A stretch of DNA of 64,000 nt, from positions 24,225,158 to 24,289,157 of the forward strand of contig OY997653.1 in assembly GCA_963921795.1 (NCBI GenBank), read 5' to 3'. The translations under genes and the position numbers were made by a program. Source of the stretch: Nannobrachium achirus. Its lineage: Eukaryota > Chordata > Actinopteri > Myctophiformes > Myctophidae. Each line of letters starts with the position of its first letter. Within the stretch, counting starts at the first letter, position 1. This document shows positions 55,550 to 64,000 of this stretch, in pieces. The notes beneath the pieces are model-generated. The model searched no databases and was not told the origin of the DNA. It saw only the letters and a list, made by a program, of their open reading frames with translations.

Positions 55550-58500
55550 TTATTTTTCAGTTTTGGTTTGTTGCTCATTTCTGTTGCAGTCTGGTTCTTG
55601 CTTCCTTGCCTCCTCCAATTTAACAAGAACCCACTTTACCATATCAGGATTTTTGAATTTAATGATTTTGCAAGATCCACCCTCTTTGGAATGTAAGATA
55701 GATCTGCCTTTCTCCTCAGCCTCGATGCAAAGGCACTGGCCATTGATTATACGAGGGTCCTTGGTGAACTCATCAAACCGATACTGCCACTCACAGGTAG
55801 GTTTATCACGTGTGCCCTTGGTCACAAATAAGATGCCCCTCTTGGTAATCATAAGGAAGTTGGAGTCGTCAATCTTGGCGTGAGCAAAGTATCTATACAA
55901 TGCAAAACGTCCATTCACAATTTCCTGAAGCATCTGTCTGCCGATAGCCTCCCTCTCTTTATATGGACGTATGACCCCATCATCATGGATAAAGCGAGGA
56001 GGACGCAGAGACTCAATGTCCTTTGAAGGCTCTGCCACCCTTTGGATCCCTTGGAAGGTACTTCCAAACATGTCAATGATGCCTCCTGCAGGTTTGGCCA
56101 CTGCTCCCACCAGACCCTTCACTACACCCTTAAAGAAGCCTGTTGCACCATTCTTCTGAGCCCCTTCTATGGGTTTGCTGACAATCCCTGTCATCCCACT
56201 GACAATCCCTGTCACCCCAGACAACAGTGCATCACCACCTCTGGATTGTCTCTCCTGCTGGTACTTTTCATCCATTGTTAGGTCAGCAAGACTCTTTGCC
56301 ACGGCACCCGTGATCCTGGAGGCTGTCCCGGCTATCCTGGAGGCTGTCCCTGCTATGCCCTCCACAGCACTGCCGACCAGTGCTTTTACTCCAAGAGCCA
56401 TGCCTTCCACAAACTCCTCAGGCCCCTGGATGGCTCCCTGATAGGGTTCATAGAAGAAGGTCTTCACTCCTTTAGACAGTCCTCTGATCAGCCCAAAGGG
56501 ATTTCCCAGCACATCCAGACCAAACACCAACACATACATTTGTTTAAGGGCCTGCTTTTTATAATGACTTTCAACCTCCCTTTGGAGCTGCTGAGTTGTG
56601 CAGAACTGGAAGGTCATCTCAAAGAAGGCCAGTTTGAAGACAACGTCCTGTACATCAGTGAGTGTTGCTCCTATACTCTTCAGCAACAGGTTGAGGGACT
56701 GGATAGGGAAGAGTTCTGTATTTCTCTTCTTCCGACCGTTTTCTCCACCCGTACTCATAGAGAAACTCAGGTGTAGCTTAATGGGGGAAATGTGAAAGTA
56801 CTCATAGAGGCTGATAGGAGAGGTGTCTGCAGCAGAGACATGGTTGAGTTCTGATAATATATACTCTATGTCCTTTTCAAACAGCTCCACCTCCTGTTCT
56901 GATGTTGCGATGCTGGCATTCTCAGGTGTGAACAGATCTCGGATGGCATTAAGGAAACCCAGGTCCAGCTTCAAATCCATCTCCTGAATCAACACCTTGA
57001 AGTACTTGATGCGAGAGATATTAGAGTGTCCTGCAGCTCTGGTAACAATGCAAATGTCTGTTAGGGGTTTTGGCCTCGAGTCCTCTGTGACAGACCTGGG
57101 AAGTTTGACGGGAGAGAAGACAAAGGGGAAGATGGCTCCTGGAAGCTGATTCTGTATCTGTATGCGGTTGATTTGGATACGGTAGGAGCGCTGTTGTGAG
57201 GAGACACTGTACTCCACTTTCACCCCAGGCAGGAAGGTCCTCCTGAGACGAGCCTTGAACGGTTGAAGCAGCTTCATATCCCCGTCATTGGGAGTAAGAG
57301 AAACCTGGAAGTTTTTTGCCAATTCAACTGTGGCTTTTTCCAAGGGCTCACGGTCCTTATACTCTCTGTAGCTATTTTCCAGCATCTCGACCGCTTTACC
57401 ACCCAGGGCCTTCCATCTGGACTTTTCCACCTCTTCATACCCCCACAGCACATTAGAACTTGTAATTCCGATGAAAGAGACCTCCTGGCCGGTAGTGTTG
57501 TTAACCAGAGACACCCCTACATCTTGGAGGGACAGAATAATTTCCTTATCTGCCAACTTAGCCCTCTCGCATTTGCAAAGGTACTTGTAGATCTGACGCT
57601 CTCCTGTAAAGAGCACTACCCGCTGTAGACCTTCATAGAAGGAGATCAAGAACAGTTTTCCATCATCATTCATGTTCTTCCATATGTCCCCCTCACTCTT
57701 CAGTGTGTGATGGTAACTGCCACATATCCATCGTAGCTCTCTAGAGCCAGTGGGTTCAGTCCAGGTGTAATACACAGCTTTACCTGGCTCCAACTGCTCC
57801 TTCTTCTTCTGCGAGCTCTGGTAAAACTGTAGAACCTGGTCCTTGGTATGGTTGATGATAAGGAAGGGAGCAGCACCATCATAGTAGTCAGAGAAATGAA
57901 TCACAGTCGAGTGCTCTGATAGGTTCACATCCACTGTGATCCCACCCAGTGTTTTGTCCAGATGCAGCAATAAGCAGTTCTCTGGCCGTGTGAAGTCAAT
58001 GGTCTGAGGAGGAGATTCACAACCTTCAACTTTGATCTTCAGGTACCTGGTGTTTCTCTCGGGCCAAAATGGTATGGCTGGCTGTTCAGGCTGTGCCTGG
58101 GTCCAGTTCTCCTGTCCCTGCTCACTGATCCAGATGGTGTGTTTGGTTCTATTGACCAGCAGGTAAAATGGCAGGAAAGTCACACAGCGCGTAAGGCCGA
58201 AGCTACTCGCATCGATCTTCACCCCAACTTGGTAATCTTTGTATCTGCCTTTACATTTTATATCTCCATAGTTACCAACAGTATCCAGAGAGAATTCTTG
58301 TGAAAGCTCACTGTCTGAGATCATCAGACGGACTTTGTTCTTTTCCAAAATGTTCTGTGGCTTGAAGGAGAAGAGCAGTGGCATATCATAGTCCAGGGGG
58401 TGTTTGAAAAAGATATCATCCGCCTTGTACTGCAGCAGTCGGCCTGTCTTGTTCTCCATCCAGTAAGGTGAATAGATAGCCACCACAGTTTGTCCTGGGT

Positions 58501-61500
58501 CATATTTGACATGCACCGCTATGTGTAGCTCTGCCCTCTTCCTCTCTGTTCCACCACTAGCTCCATCCTTATTGTCTTTGCTGAGAGACTTGAACGCAAT
58601 GAAAGTGAATTCTTCCTGTTCACTTAGGAGACTGTACTCTGCAGACCAATTCTGAACCAAGTAGTCAAGGAGACAGAGAGTGAGACTTGACTGATTGATG
58701 ACAGCAGTGTGCAGCTGTGCAGAATGGCCTGGTTTCAGAGTGGCCTCAGGGGCAATGTCTCCACAGTTCTGTAGTTTGTATGTGATCATGTATGGCAGCA
58801 GATTACGCAGAAGGATGGATGGCCACAGGTGGAGTATATAGGGCTCGTCGAAATTCTCCCCGACACATCCTGTGTGTTTGGATGTCACTGCATCCCTCAG
58901 TGACACAATATTGATCATCAGCACGCCGCCTTTTTCTCCACAATGGCAACAGATCCGCTGAAGGCGTGTGCCAGGTTCCTGTTTGCTGACTTCCTCGTAG
59001 CTGAAACCCTCGGAACACTCGAACTCTATTGCCTGACCGCCTTCACCTTCATCTGTTACTGGCTGCAGGCTCAGCTCTGACCTATAAGAATCCAGAGGAA
59101 CACAGAATTCCTCATTGGGGAGAGACACACCCAGACATGTTGATCCTTCAAACACTTTGAATGGGATAGAAAAGTGATTGATGATCTGGAAAGGAGAGTG
59201 GATCTTAATGTACTTGTTGCCCTCCACAGAGTAGATATGACACACCACAAAGCGAGTGACGCCCGACTTGCTGTGCATCACACTGTACATCCCCCGGCCC
59301 ACCTTGATCAGCGGCATGACACTGGCTGATGTGTGGCCCAATGGAGTGGGCTGTATGTAGTAATCCATTTCACTTAGGGAGATTATAGCAGAGTCATTGC
59401 CAGTACTTGAGTAGTCCAAATTTAGGCTCTCTCCATCCTGCAGCTCCATAGTTCGGTTGGTGCCCTCTCCATCAGTGGGACTGAACATCTCACTGTAGAG
59501 GACAGACACCGGGAGGCCTAGACAGTTCTTCACTACAAATGGAGCCTCATCCTTTTGGAAGCATTCTGTTGTCTGCGTCGCAGCCTCCACAAATGCCATG
59601 TGCAAGTTACTGAGCATGCCCAGTCCACATTTTGAGAGGGTGATGTTGAGATGGTCCTTGCTGCTGATGTTGATGACTGTTTTAAAATCTGGAACGTTGA
59701 AATCAACCTCAGATGATATTCCTGTATATTTCACTGGCATCTTCTTTATCTGCAGTTGTAGAGTCCAGGGTCTTGCATCCTCTAATTGCTCCTCTATTGG
59801 TTCCAGGAATGGCTCCCACACTCCCACCATCTCATTGTAATAGTTAACTTCCAGATTGAGCTGACCGTGGAAGTTAATGAACGTGCTCCAGTTCTTGACA
59901 TCTGCATGGAAGGAGGACTTGGCCAGAAGCATGGGGACGGTCCCATGCCCAACCCCTGCCTCCACGGTCAAGCAGATAGAGTTTATGGCTACCTGTAGTG
60001 ACTCTCCCTGTGGCATCAGTGGGGCCAGGTATTGTGCATTCTCATCCACTTCATCCTCCAAGAACCACAACTTGAGCTCCTTCCAGCTCCGTTGCTCCCA
60101 TAAGTCAAGGGGTACAGGGCTGTTTAGCTCCTGTGGAGTCTCTGCATTGGGTGTCAGCACTGAGTGGATAATGGTGATCACTGTGTTGATGATGGCGGGA
60201 GATACTTTAATTGAGAGGGCATTGACGCAGACCTCCATAGCTGGAGGGGAGGTGGATGCTTGGTTGCCTTGGTAGAACACCTGACATGGCTGAAGCACCA
60301 TAGTTACGTTGTTTTTCCTCTTGTCCCATAGGAAGGGACATGCCACAACATTGAGGTCCTTGATGACCGCAGTCGTCTGTAATCCCTCTGCATCATTCTT
60401 CTGCACCAGTTCACATTGCGTCACTCGCATCACCAGGGCAGGGGAGTTGGCACGTGTTAAGTCTGCCACAAATACAATCTCAGGGTTCCGCACAAGAACG
60501 TTGATGTTTAAGGCTACCACTTTACCTGCAGCATTGGTTGAAGTGGGATCAGTCCCATTCTTTTTATCCCCTCGTCTGTTTGTGGCCTTGGGCTGTGAGG
60601 CTGGAGCAAAGCCTTGCTCTGTAGCCTTGAGGAAGATGTCGGCCACTTTAAGCAGGAATTCCATGCTGGCACACAGGTAGAGGTCCTGAATAACTGTGTC
60701 CAGAGTGATGCCATCTCGGCCCTCACAGTAGTTCACCTCCATCATCATGTTCTGCTTAGCACTGGGATGCATAGCCATCATTGTGGGAGTGACCATTTTG
60801 ATCCTGGGGTTCTTGTCATCCAGTAGGCAGTTGGCCACTTTAAATGAGCCCTTCAAGGAACTGCCAGAATACGTGTGGAGGGAAATGGAGATGGTCTCTA
60901 GGGTAAACTCTGCCAGCTTCTGCTGCTCATCATGACAGTCCAGCAGCTCCACTTCGTTTGCAGTGGGGCTGTACAGGACCAGGGTCATGGAGTCAAACTT
61001 GAAGTCAAGCTTGAGTGTGTTTTTAAACTTGTTGGGAGGAGCAGGAACTGTGTCCGATGGCTTTCCTGCGTCCGATGGCTGAGAAAGGAATTCGTTAAGC
61101 GTAATTAGTAACAATGTCATGTCGGCCTGACTCTGCATCAGAGTCACGGTTTTGAGGTGACCTGTGATCTCTATGTCAGGTATGTCATGGTACCAGGTGG
61201 ATGACAGGTTTCTCGAAATAGACAAATCCATGCTAACTGGTTTCAGCAGCTGAGTCTCTCCTTGAAACTGGTCTGCCTCATGTGTGGTTCTGTACATCCT
61301 GAGATCATTTAGTACCACTGTCATTTTATCCACTACAGGGGGGATCTTGGAATGGGTTTTGGATGACATCTTGGCAAAGTGGTTCTTGATGGAGATCAGG
61401 CCTAGGTGAGCTACGATGACATTGGATGAGGAGGAGTGGGGGAGGAAGATGACAGGCGTGTTGAAGTGGACATTGAGAGCAATCCGTGTGCTGTGCTTTG

Positions 61501-64000
61501 CAAGCTCTGCCTCGAACATGCCTATGGCAGCCTTCTCTGCAGGCTTTACTTGTTGGAAATTATTGATGAAAGCCAGTATTGAAGAGATAAACTTGTTGAG
61601 GATGATGACTTGGATGGATCCCACTGTTAGTGTGATTGAAGTGTCTACTTTTGACATATCCAGATATGCATCTCCTACTGTGGCATCCGTGTAATTCACC
61701 ATGTGGAAGGCAAACACCTCCTTATCTGCTATGGACACCACATTCTTGTAAATAGCGTCTTTTACGCAGTCAAGGACTACAATATTCTTCAGGTTGGCCA
61801 GAACCTCCATCTTCTTTTTCCTCAAAAGAACCTCTGACCCCAAGCCTTCAATGCTGATCTCAGAAATCCTTGCTTTCTCTCCTTCGATGAAAACCTTCAG
61901 ACAGTTGAGTTCTGTTCTGATATGCAGATTCACCACATCTTCAAACGTTGATTTATTTGAAGTATGTCTCTTGGCAATCATAGGTTCCTCCTTCTTCCTC
62001 CTCTTGTCTTCCTCCTGTCCTTCCTCCATACACCAAGAAAAAGGAGGGAGACTCTTAAAGATGTTCATGATGTTGAGGATAGGCTCAGTGTAAAGGTGCA
62101 TGTCCAGTGATGAGAAGTTCACCTTTATTAGCTGTTCTGTATTTTTATGTTGAGACTCGAACTCAGGACCATTCCTATCAGCCTTAATGTACTCCAGAGT
62201 GAGCAAGTCATCCTCCATGTTGTCTAGAGTGGTGATGAGATGAACCTCCTTCCCTTGAGAATCCACATACTCTGGGCATTTGAGACAGATCTCTCGCACA
62301 AACGTGTATGAGAACATGTCAAAGGTTAGTAATTTAAGTTCAGTTCCCACTCCTTCGATGTCCAGGTGAAGGACAGTGACCTCCCGACCGTCTGATAGAT
62401 GACACAGCTTTATGGACATCTCGTTGATCTCAAATGTCACGAGGAAATCGGTCATGTTCTTCTGAGGATCCTTCTTCACCAGATCTTCTCTTTTACTTGC
62501 AGGTCTGCATGGGGCAGGTTTTCTATTGGGCACTGGGATGCTGTTTATCAGATCTAGAACACCTCGAATCCTGTCATCAGAGATACAAAGGGATAGCAAA
62601 GGGAGCTCCCCAGAGATCTTAAACTTTGCCATTCGTGAGTCTGTAACGACCATGGCCCTGCTGAACACCACCTTAAGATCCACCGGCTCTAGGATGTGGA
62701 GCGCCGATTGCTTCTGCTTACGAGCCTTCTTCCAGTCCCCATCTGGTTTGCTGTAGAGAAACTGCAGACTGTTGAGCTGTACATCAAAGCTATCGTACGC
62801 TCTGTCCATGATGTCCCCAATGGCACTGCTGCCAACTGACAGCTGGGGAAGGTCCTTCTTGCTCTGACTTGACACTTTCAAGTCTCCCAGGTCCAGCACC
62901 ATGACATTTTGAGTGGAGTCATAGAAGCCATTCTGGGGAATAATGACATAAGACGCCAACAGGTTCACATTCAGGTCTAGAACCTTCTGTGTCTTAATCA
63001 CATACATCAGACCTGAGGCCGTACGGTCCCTGAACTGCTCCAGTTTCATCAGGGTAACATTGGTCAGCTGGTCTAACTGCAGGTTTTCAGGGGGAAAGAA
63101 GAACTCTGACATGCTGTTCACTGTAATAGCATCGTAGATGATTTCCAGGGGTTGAGACTCGATGTAGAGCCTCTGGTCAGCGGTCTCATCCAGTGGGTTG
63201 GTTTCAAACTCAATACTAAGCAGGGTTCCCGTGGCAGCATTCCTTGATGATAGCAGGGTGGGTGTGGTCCGGTCACTGGCCAGGCCCGTGACCTCAAACA
63301 TATTGAGCTTAGCAATAAGTTTGATGGCTTGTGCTCCAGATCTCTGAGTAAGAATGGTTGTGAGCTCTCCAACTGTCATCTTGAAGATCTCGTTCCGATC
63401 TGTGTTGTTGTCTTTGAAGGACACAGAGAGAGTCTTCATGTGGAAATAAACCTTCATATCCTCAAAGTCCTTTGGCAGGTTGTGATTGACAGGGTCCTCA
63501 CTGTATCCAATGGCAGCGTAAAGCTTGGCCTTCTCAGCAGGAGTCATCAAGTCATCAAAAGCTCCAGTTTTCACTTGTGTAACACGTGTTTCTCGCTCTC
63601 CTCCCCATTTCCACACCCATCCAAACCACCCTTGGGACTCCTCTGCTTCCATCTTCATTCCAGGACGGTAGACACGCAGGCCTGCCTTGCTCGCCTCCAT
63701 CTCAGCCTGCTGCCTGGCTAACGTGATGTTAAATATATCCAGTGTCCCCTCAGTGTCCTCCAGCTCTTTGAGCAGTTCTCCGAGGGCTTTATTGCTGGTG
63801 ATCTTATCCTTGTAGAGATCCCGGTAGCGTTTCACTGTCTTCCGGTGTCGATGGATGTGCTGCCACGACCACATGTGGAGCCGGCGCCTCACATCCACCT
63901 CCAGGATTCCTGTGATAGCATAACGCCACCATATTGGGGCATTGGTGTGAATTCGGACCTCAGGCCTGTATTTCCTATACGGCAAGTTCCGTGCCATCAT
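55550..64000 (-). CDS. Second VPS13A-like protein, single exon, 5' end outside the window
   Basis: A bridge lipid-transfer protein of the VPS13 family, tandem and head-to-tail with the complete copy about 2 kb away. 2816 residues are visible; the frame is open at the window edge and about 315 N-terminal residues (chorein domain) should lie outside. The visible part begins at LPYRKYRPEVRIHTNAPIWW and keeps the order of VPS13A: LDIFNITLARQQAEME, KGWFGW-like box (QGWFGWVWKWGG), groove region, VAB/SHR-BD, YEPYQGAIQGPEEFVEGMAL, the glycine-rich amphipathic part and PH-like end (RFALYRYFAHAKID). It ends LEEARKQEPDCNRNEQQTKT plus EK. By eye it is roughly two-thirds identical to the neighbour and slightly closer to canonical VPS13A. 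It lacks the FFAT linker and has none of the neighbour's expanded coding repeats. No frameshift or stop is seen over 8.4 kb. Confidence 0.92.
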   Translation of the reverse strand: MMARNLPYRKYRPEVRIHTNAPIWWRYAITGILEVDVRRRLHMWSWQHIHRHRKTVKRYRDLYKDKITSNKALGELLKELEDTEGTLDIFNITLARQQAEMEASKAGLRVYRPGMKMEAEESQGWFGWVWKWGGERETRVTQVKTGAFDDLMTPAEKAKLYAAIGYSEDPVNHNLPKDFEDMKVYFHMKTLSVSFKDNNTDRNEIFKMTVGELTTILTQRSGAQAIKLIAKLNMFEVTGLASDRTTPTLLSSRNAATGTLLSIEFETNPLDETADQRLYIESQPLEIIYDAITVNSMSEFFFPPENLQLDQLTNVTLMKLEQFRDRTASGLMYVIKTQKVLDLNVNLLASYVIIPQNGFYDSTQNVMVLDLGDLKVSSQSKKDLPQLSVGSSAIGDIMDRAYDSFDVQLNSLQFLYSKPDGDWKKARKQKQSALHILEPVDLKVVFSRAMVVTDSRMAKFKISGELPLLSLCISDDRIRGVLDLINSIPVPNRKPAPCRPASKREDLVKKDPQKNMTDFLVTFEINEMSIKLCHLSDGREVTVLHLDIEGVGTELKLLTFDMFSYTFVREICLKCPEYVDSQGKEVHLITTLDNMEDDLLTLEYIKADRNGPEFESQHKNTEQLIKVNFSSLDMHLYTEPILNIMNIFKSLPPFSWCMEEGQEEDKRRKKEEPMIAKRHTSNKSTFEDVVNLHIRTELNCLKVFIEGEKARISEISIEGLGSEVLLRKKKMEVLANLKNIVVLDCVKDAIYKNVVSIADKEVFAFHMVNYTDATVGDAYLDMSKVDTSITLTVGSIQVIILNKFISSILAFINNFQQVKPAEKAAIGMFEAELAKHSTRIALNVHFNTPVIFLPHSSSSNVIVAHLGLISIKNHFAKMSSKTHSKIPPVVDKMTVVLNDLRMYRTTHEADQFQGETQLLKPVSMDLSISRNLSSTWYHDIPDIEITGHLKTVTLMQSQADMTLLLITLNEFLSQPSDAGKPSDTVPAPPNKFKNTLKLDFKFDSMTLVLYSPTANEVELLDCHDEQQKLAEFTLETISISLHTYSGSSLKGSFKVANCLLDDKNPRIKMVTPTMMAMHPSAKQNMMMEVNYCEGRDGITLDTVIQDLYLCASMEFLLKVADIFLKATEQGFAPASQPKATNRRGDKKNGTDPTSTNAAGKVVALNINVLVRNPEIVFVADLTRANSPALVMRVTQCELVQKNDAEGLQTTAVIKDLNVVACPFLWDKRKNNVTMVLQPCQVFYQGNQASTSPPAMEVCVNALSIKVSPAIINTVITIIHSVLTPNAETPQELNSPVPLDLWEQRSWKELKLWFLEDEVDENAQYLAPLMPQGESLQVAINSICLTVEAGVGHGTVPMLLAKSSFHADVKNWSTFINFHGQLNLEVNYYNEMVGVWEPFLEPIEEQLEDARPWTLQLQIKKMPVKYTGISSEVDFNVPDFKTVINISSKDHLNITLSKCGLGMLSNLHMAFVEAATQTTECFQKDEAPFVVKNCLGLPVSVLYSEMFSPTDGEGTNRTMELQDGESLNLDYSSTGNDSAIISLSEMDYYIQPTPLGHTSASVMPLIKVGRGMYSVMHSKSGVTRFVVCHIYSVEGNKYIKIHSPFQIINHFSIPFKVFEGSTCLGVSLPNEEFCVPLDSYRSELSLQPVTDEGEGGQAIEFECSEGFSYEEVSKQEPGTRLQRICCHCGEKGGVLMINIVSLRDAVTSKHTGCVGENFDEPYILHLWPSILLRNLLPYMITYKLQNCGDIAPEATLKPGHSAQLHTAVINQSSLTLCLLDYLVQNWSAEYSLLSEQEEFTFIAFKSLSKDNKDGASGGTERKRAELHIAVHVKYDPGQTVVAIYSPYWMENKTGRLLQYKADDIFFKHPLDYDMPLLFSFKPQNILEKNKVRLMISDSELSQEFSLDTVGNYGDIKCKGRYKDYQVGVKIDASSFGLTRCVTFLPFYLLVNRTKHTIWISEQGQENWTQAQPEQPAIPFWPERNTRYLKIKVEGCESPPQTIDFTRPENCLLLHLDKTLGGITVDVNLSEHSTVIHFSDYYDGAAPFLIINHTKDQVLQFYQSSQKKKEQLEPGKAVYYTWTEPTGSRELRWICGSYHHTLKSEGDIWKNMNDDGKLFLISFYEGLQRVVLFTGERQIYKYLCKCERAKLADKEIILSLQDVGVSLVNNTTGQEVSFIGITSSNVLWGYEEVEKSRWKALGGKAVEMLENSYREYKDREPLEKATVELAKNFQVSLTPNDGDMKLLQPFKARLRRTFLPGVKVEYSVSSQQRSYRIQINRIQIQNQLPGAIFPFVFSPVKLPRSVTEDSRPKPLTDICIVTRAAGHSNISRIKYFKVLIQEMDLKLDLGFLNAIRDLFTPENASIATSEQEVELFEKDIEYILSELNHVSAADTSPISLYEYFHISPIKLHLSFSMSTGGENGRKKRNTELFPIQSLNLLLKSIGATLTDVQDVVFKLAFFEMTFQFCTTQQLQREVESHYKKQALKQMYVLVFGLDVLGNPFGLIRGLSKGVKTFFYEPYQGAIQGPEEFVEGMALGVKALVGSAVEGIAGTASRIAGTASRITGAVAKSLADLTMDEKYQQERQSRGGDALLSGVTGIVSGMTGIVSKPIEGAQKNGATGFFKGVVKGLVGAVAKPAGGIIDMFGSTFQGIQRVAEPSKDIESLRPPRFIHDDGVIRPYKEREAIGRQMLQEIVNGRFALYRYFAHAKIDDSNFLMITKRGILFVTKGTRDKPTCEWQYRFDEFTKDPRIINGQCLCIEAEEKGRSILHSKEGGSCKIIKFKNPDMVKWVLVKLEEARKQEPDCNRNEQQTKTEK

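Overview
The window looks like nuclear DNA of a ray-finned (teleost) fish. It holds a vertebrate neuroendocrine zinc-finger gene (insm1), abundant CA/TG, GA and tetramer microsatellites, tRNA-derived SINEs with teleost-type tails, and many non-autonomous hAT-type elements with 8-bp target duplications. The species cannot be named from the sequence.

Layout. (1) 1-4310: insm1 on the + strand, one uninterrupted exon of 475 codons, with an E-box/CCAAT-like promoter stretch, a 3' UTR carrying a hAT-type insertion about 50 bp after the stop, an AU-rich element and an AATAAA signal. (2) 4310-40340: about 36 kb without a convincing gene. It is a dense mosaic of nested MITEs, SINEs and microsatellites. 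A recurring palindrome of about 40-85 bp (arm core GATCTACAAGCTCACAACG, ends GAAAATAG/CTATTTTC) turns up more than 20 times, inside several MITE families with unrelated ends. (3) 40347-41072: a compact TATA-containing promoter and a one-exon FAM177A-type gene on the + strand, preceded by a minisatellite with four perfect CArG boxes. (4) 44127-53549: a complete one-exon gene of 3140 codons on the - strand encoding a VPS13A-like bridge lipid-transfer protein, with a TATA box, CCAAT box and a consensus ISRE-like motif just upstream. (5) 55550-64000: a second, tandem one-exon VPS13A-like gene on the - strand that runs off the window edge (2816 codons visible).

The main biological point is the pair of giant intronless VPS13A-like genes. 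In vertebrates VPS13A is normally split into dozens of exons, so uninterrupted ORFs of more than 8 kb suggest retrocopies that stayed intact. Both visible copies lack the VAP-binding FFAT segment of VPS13A while keeping the lipid-channel, VAB, C-terminal amphipathic and PH-like regions. They sit beside an intronless FAM177A gene, and FAM177A1 is a reported partner of VPS13B at the Golgi, so the locus may encode a modified lipid-transfer module. The two outstanding leads are this VPS13/FAM177A cluster and the palindrome that recurs across MITE families.
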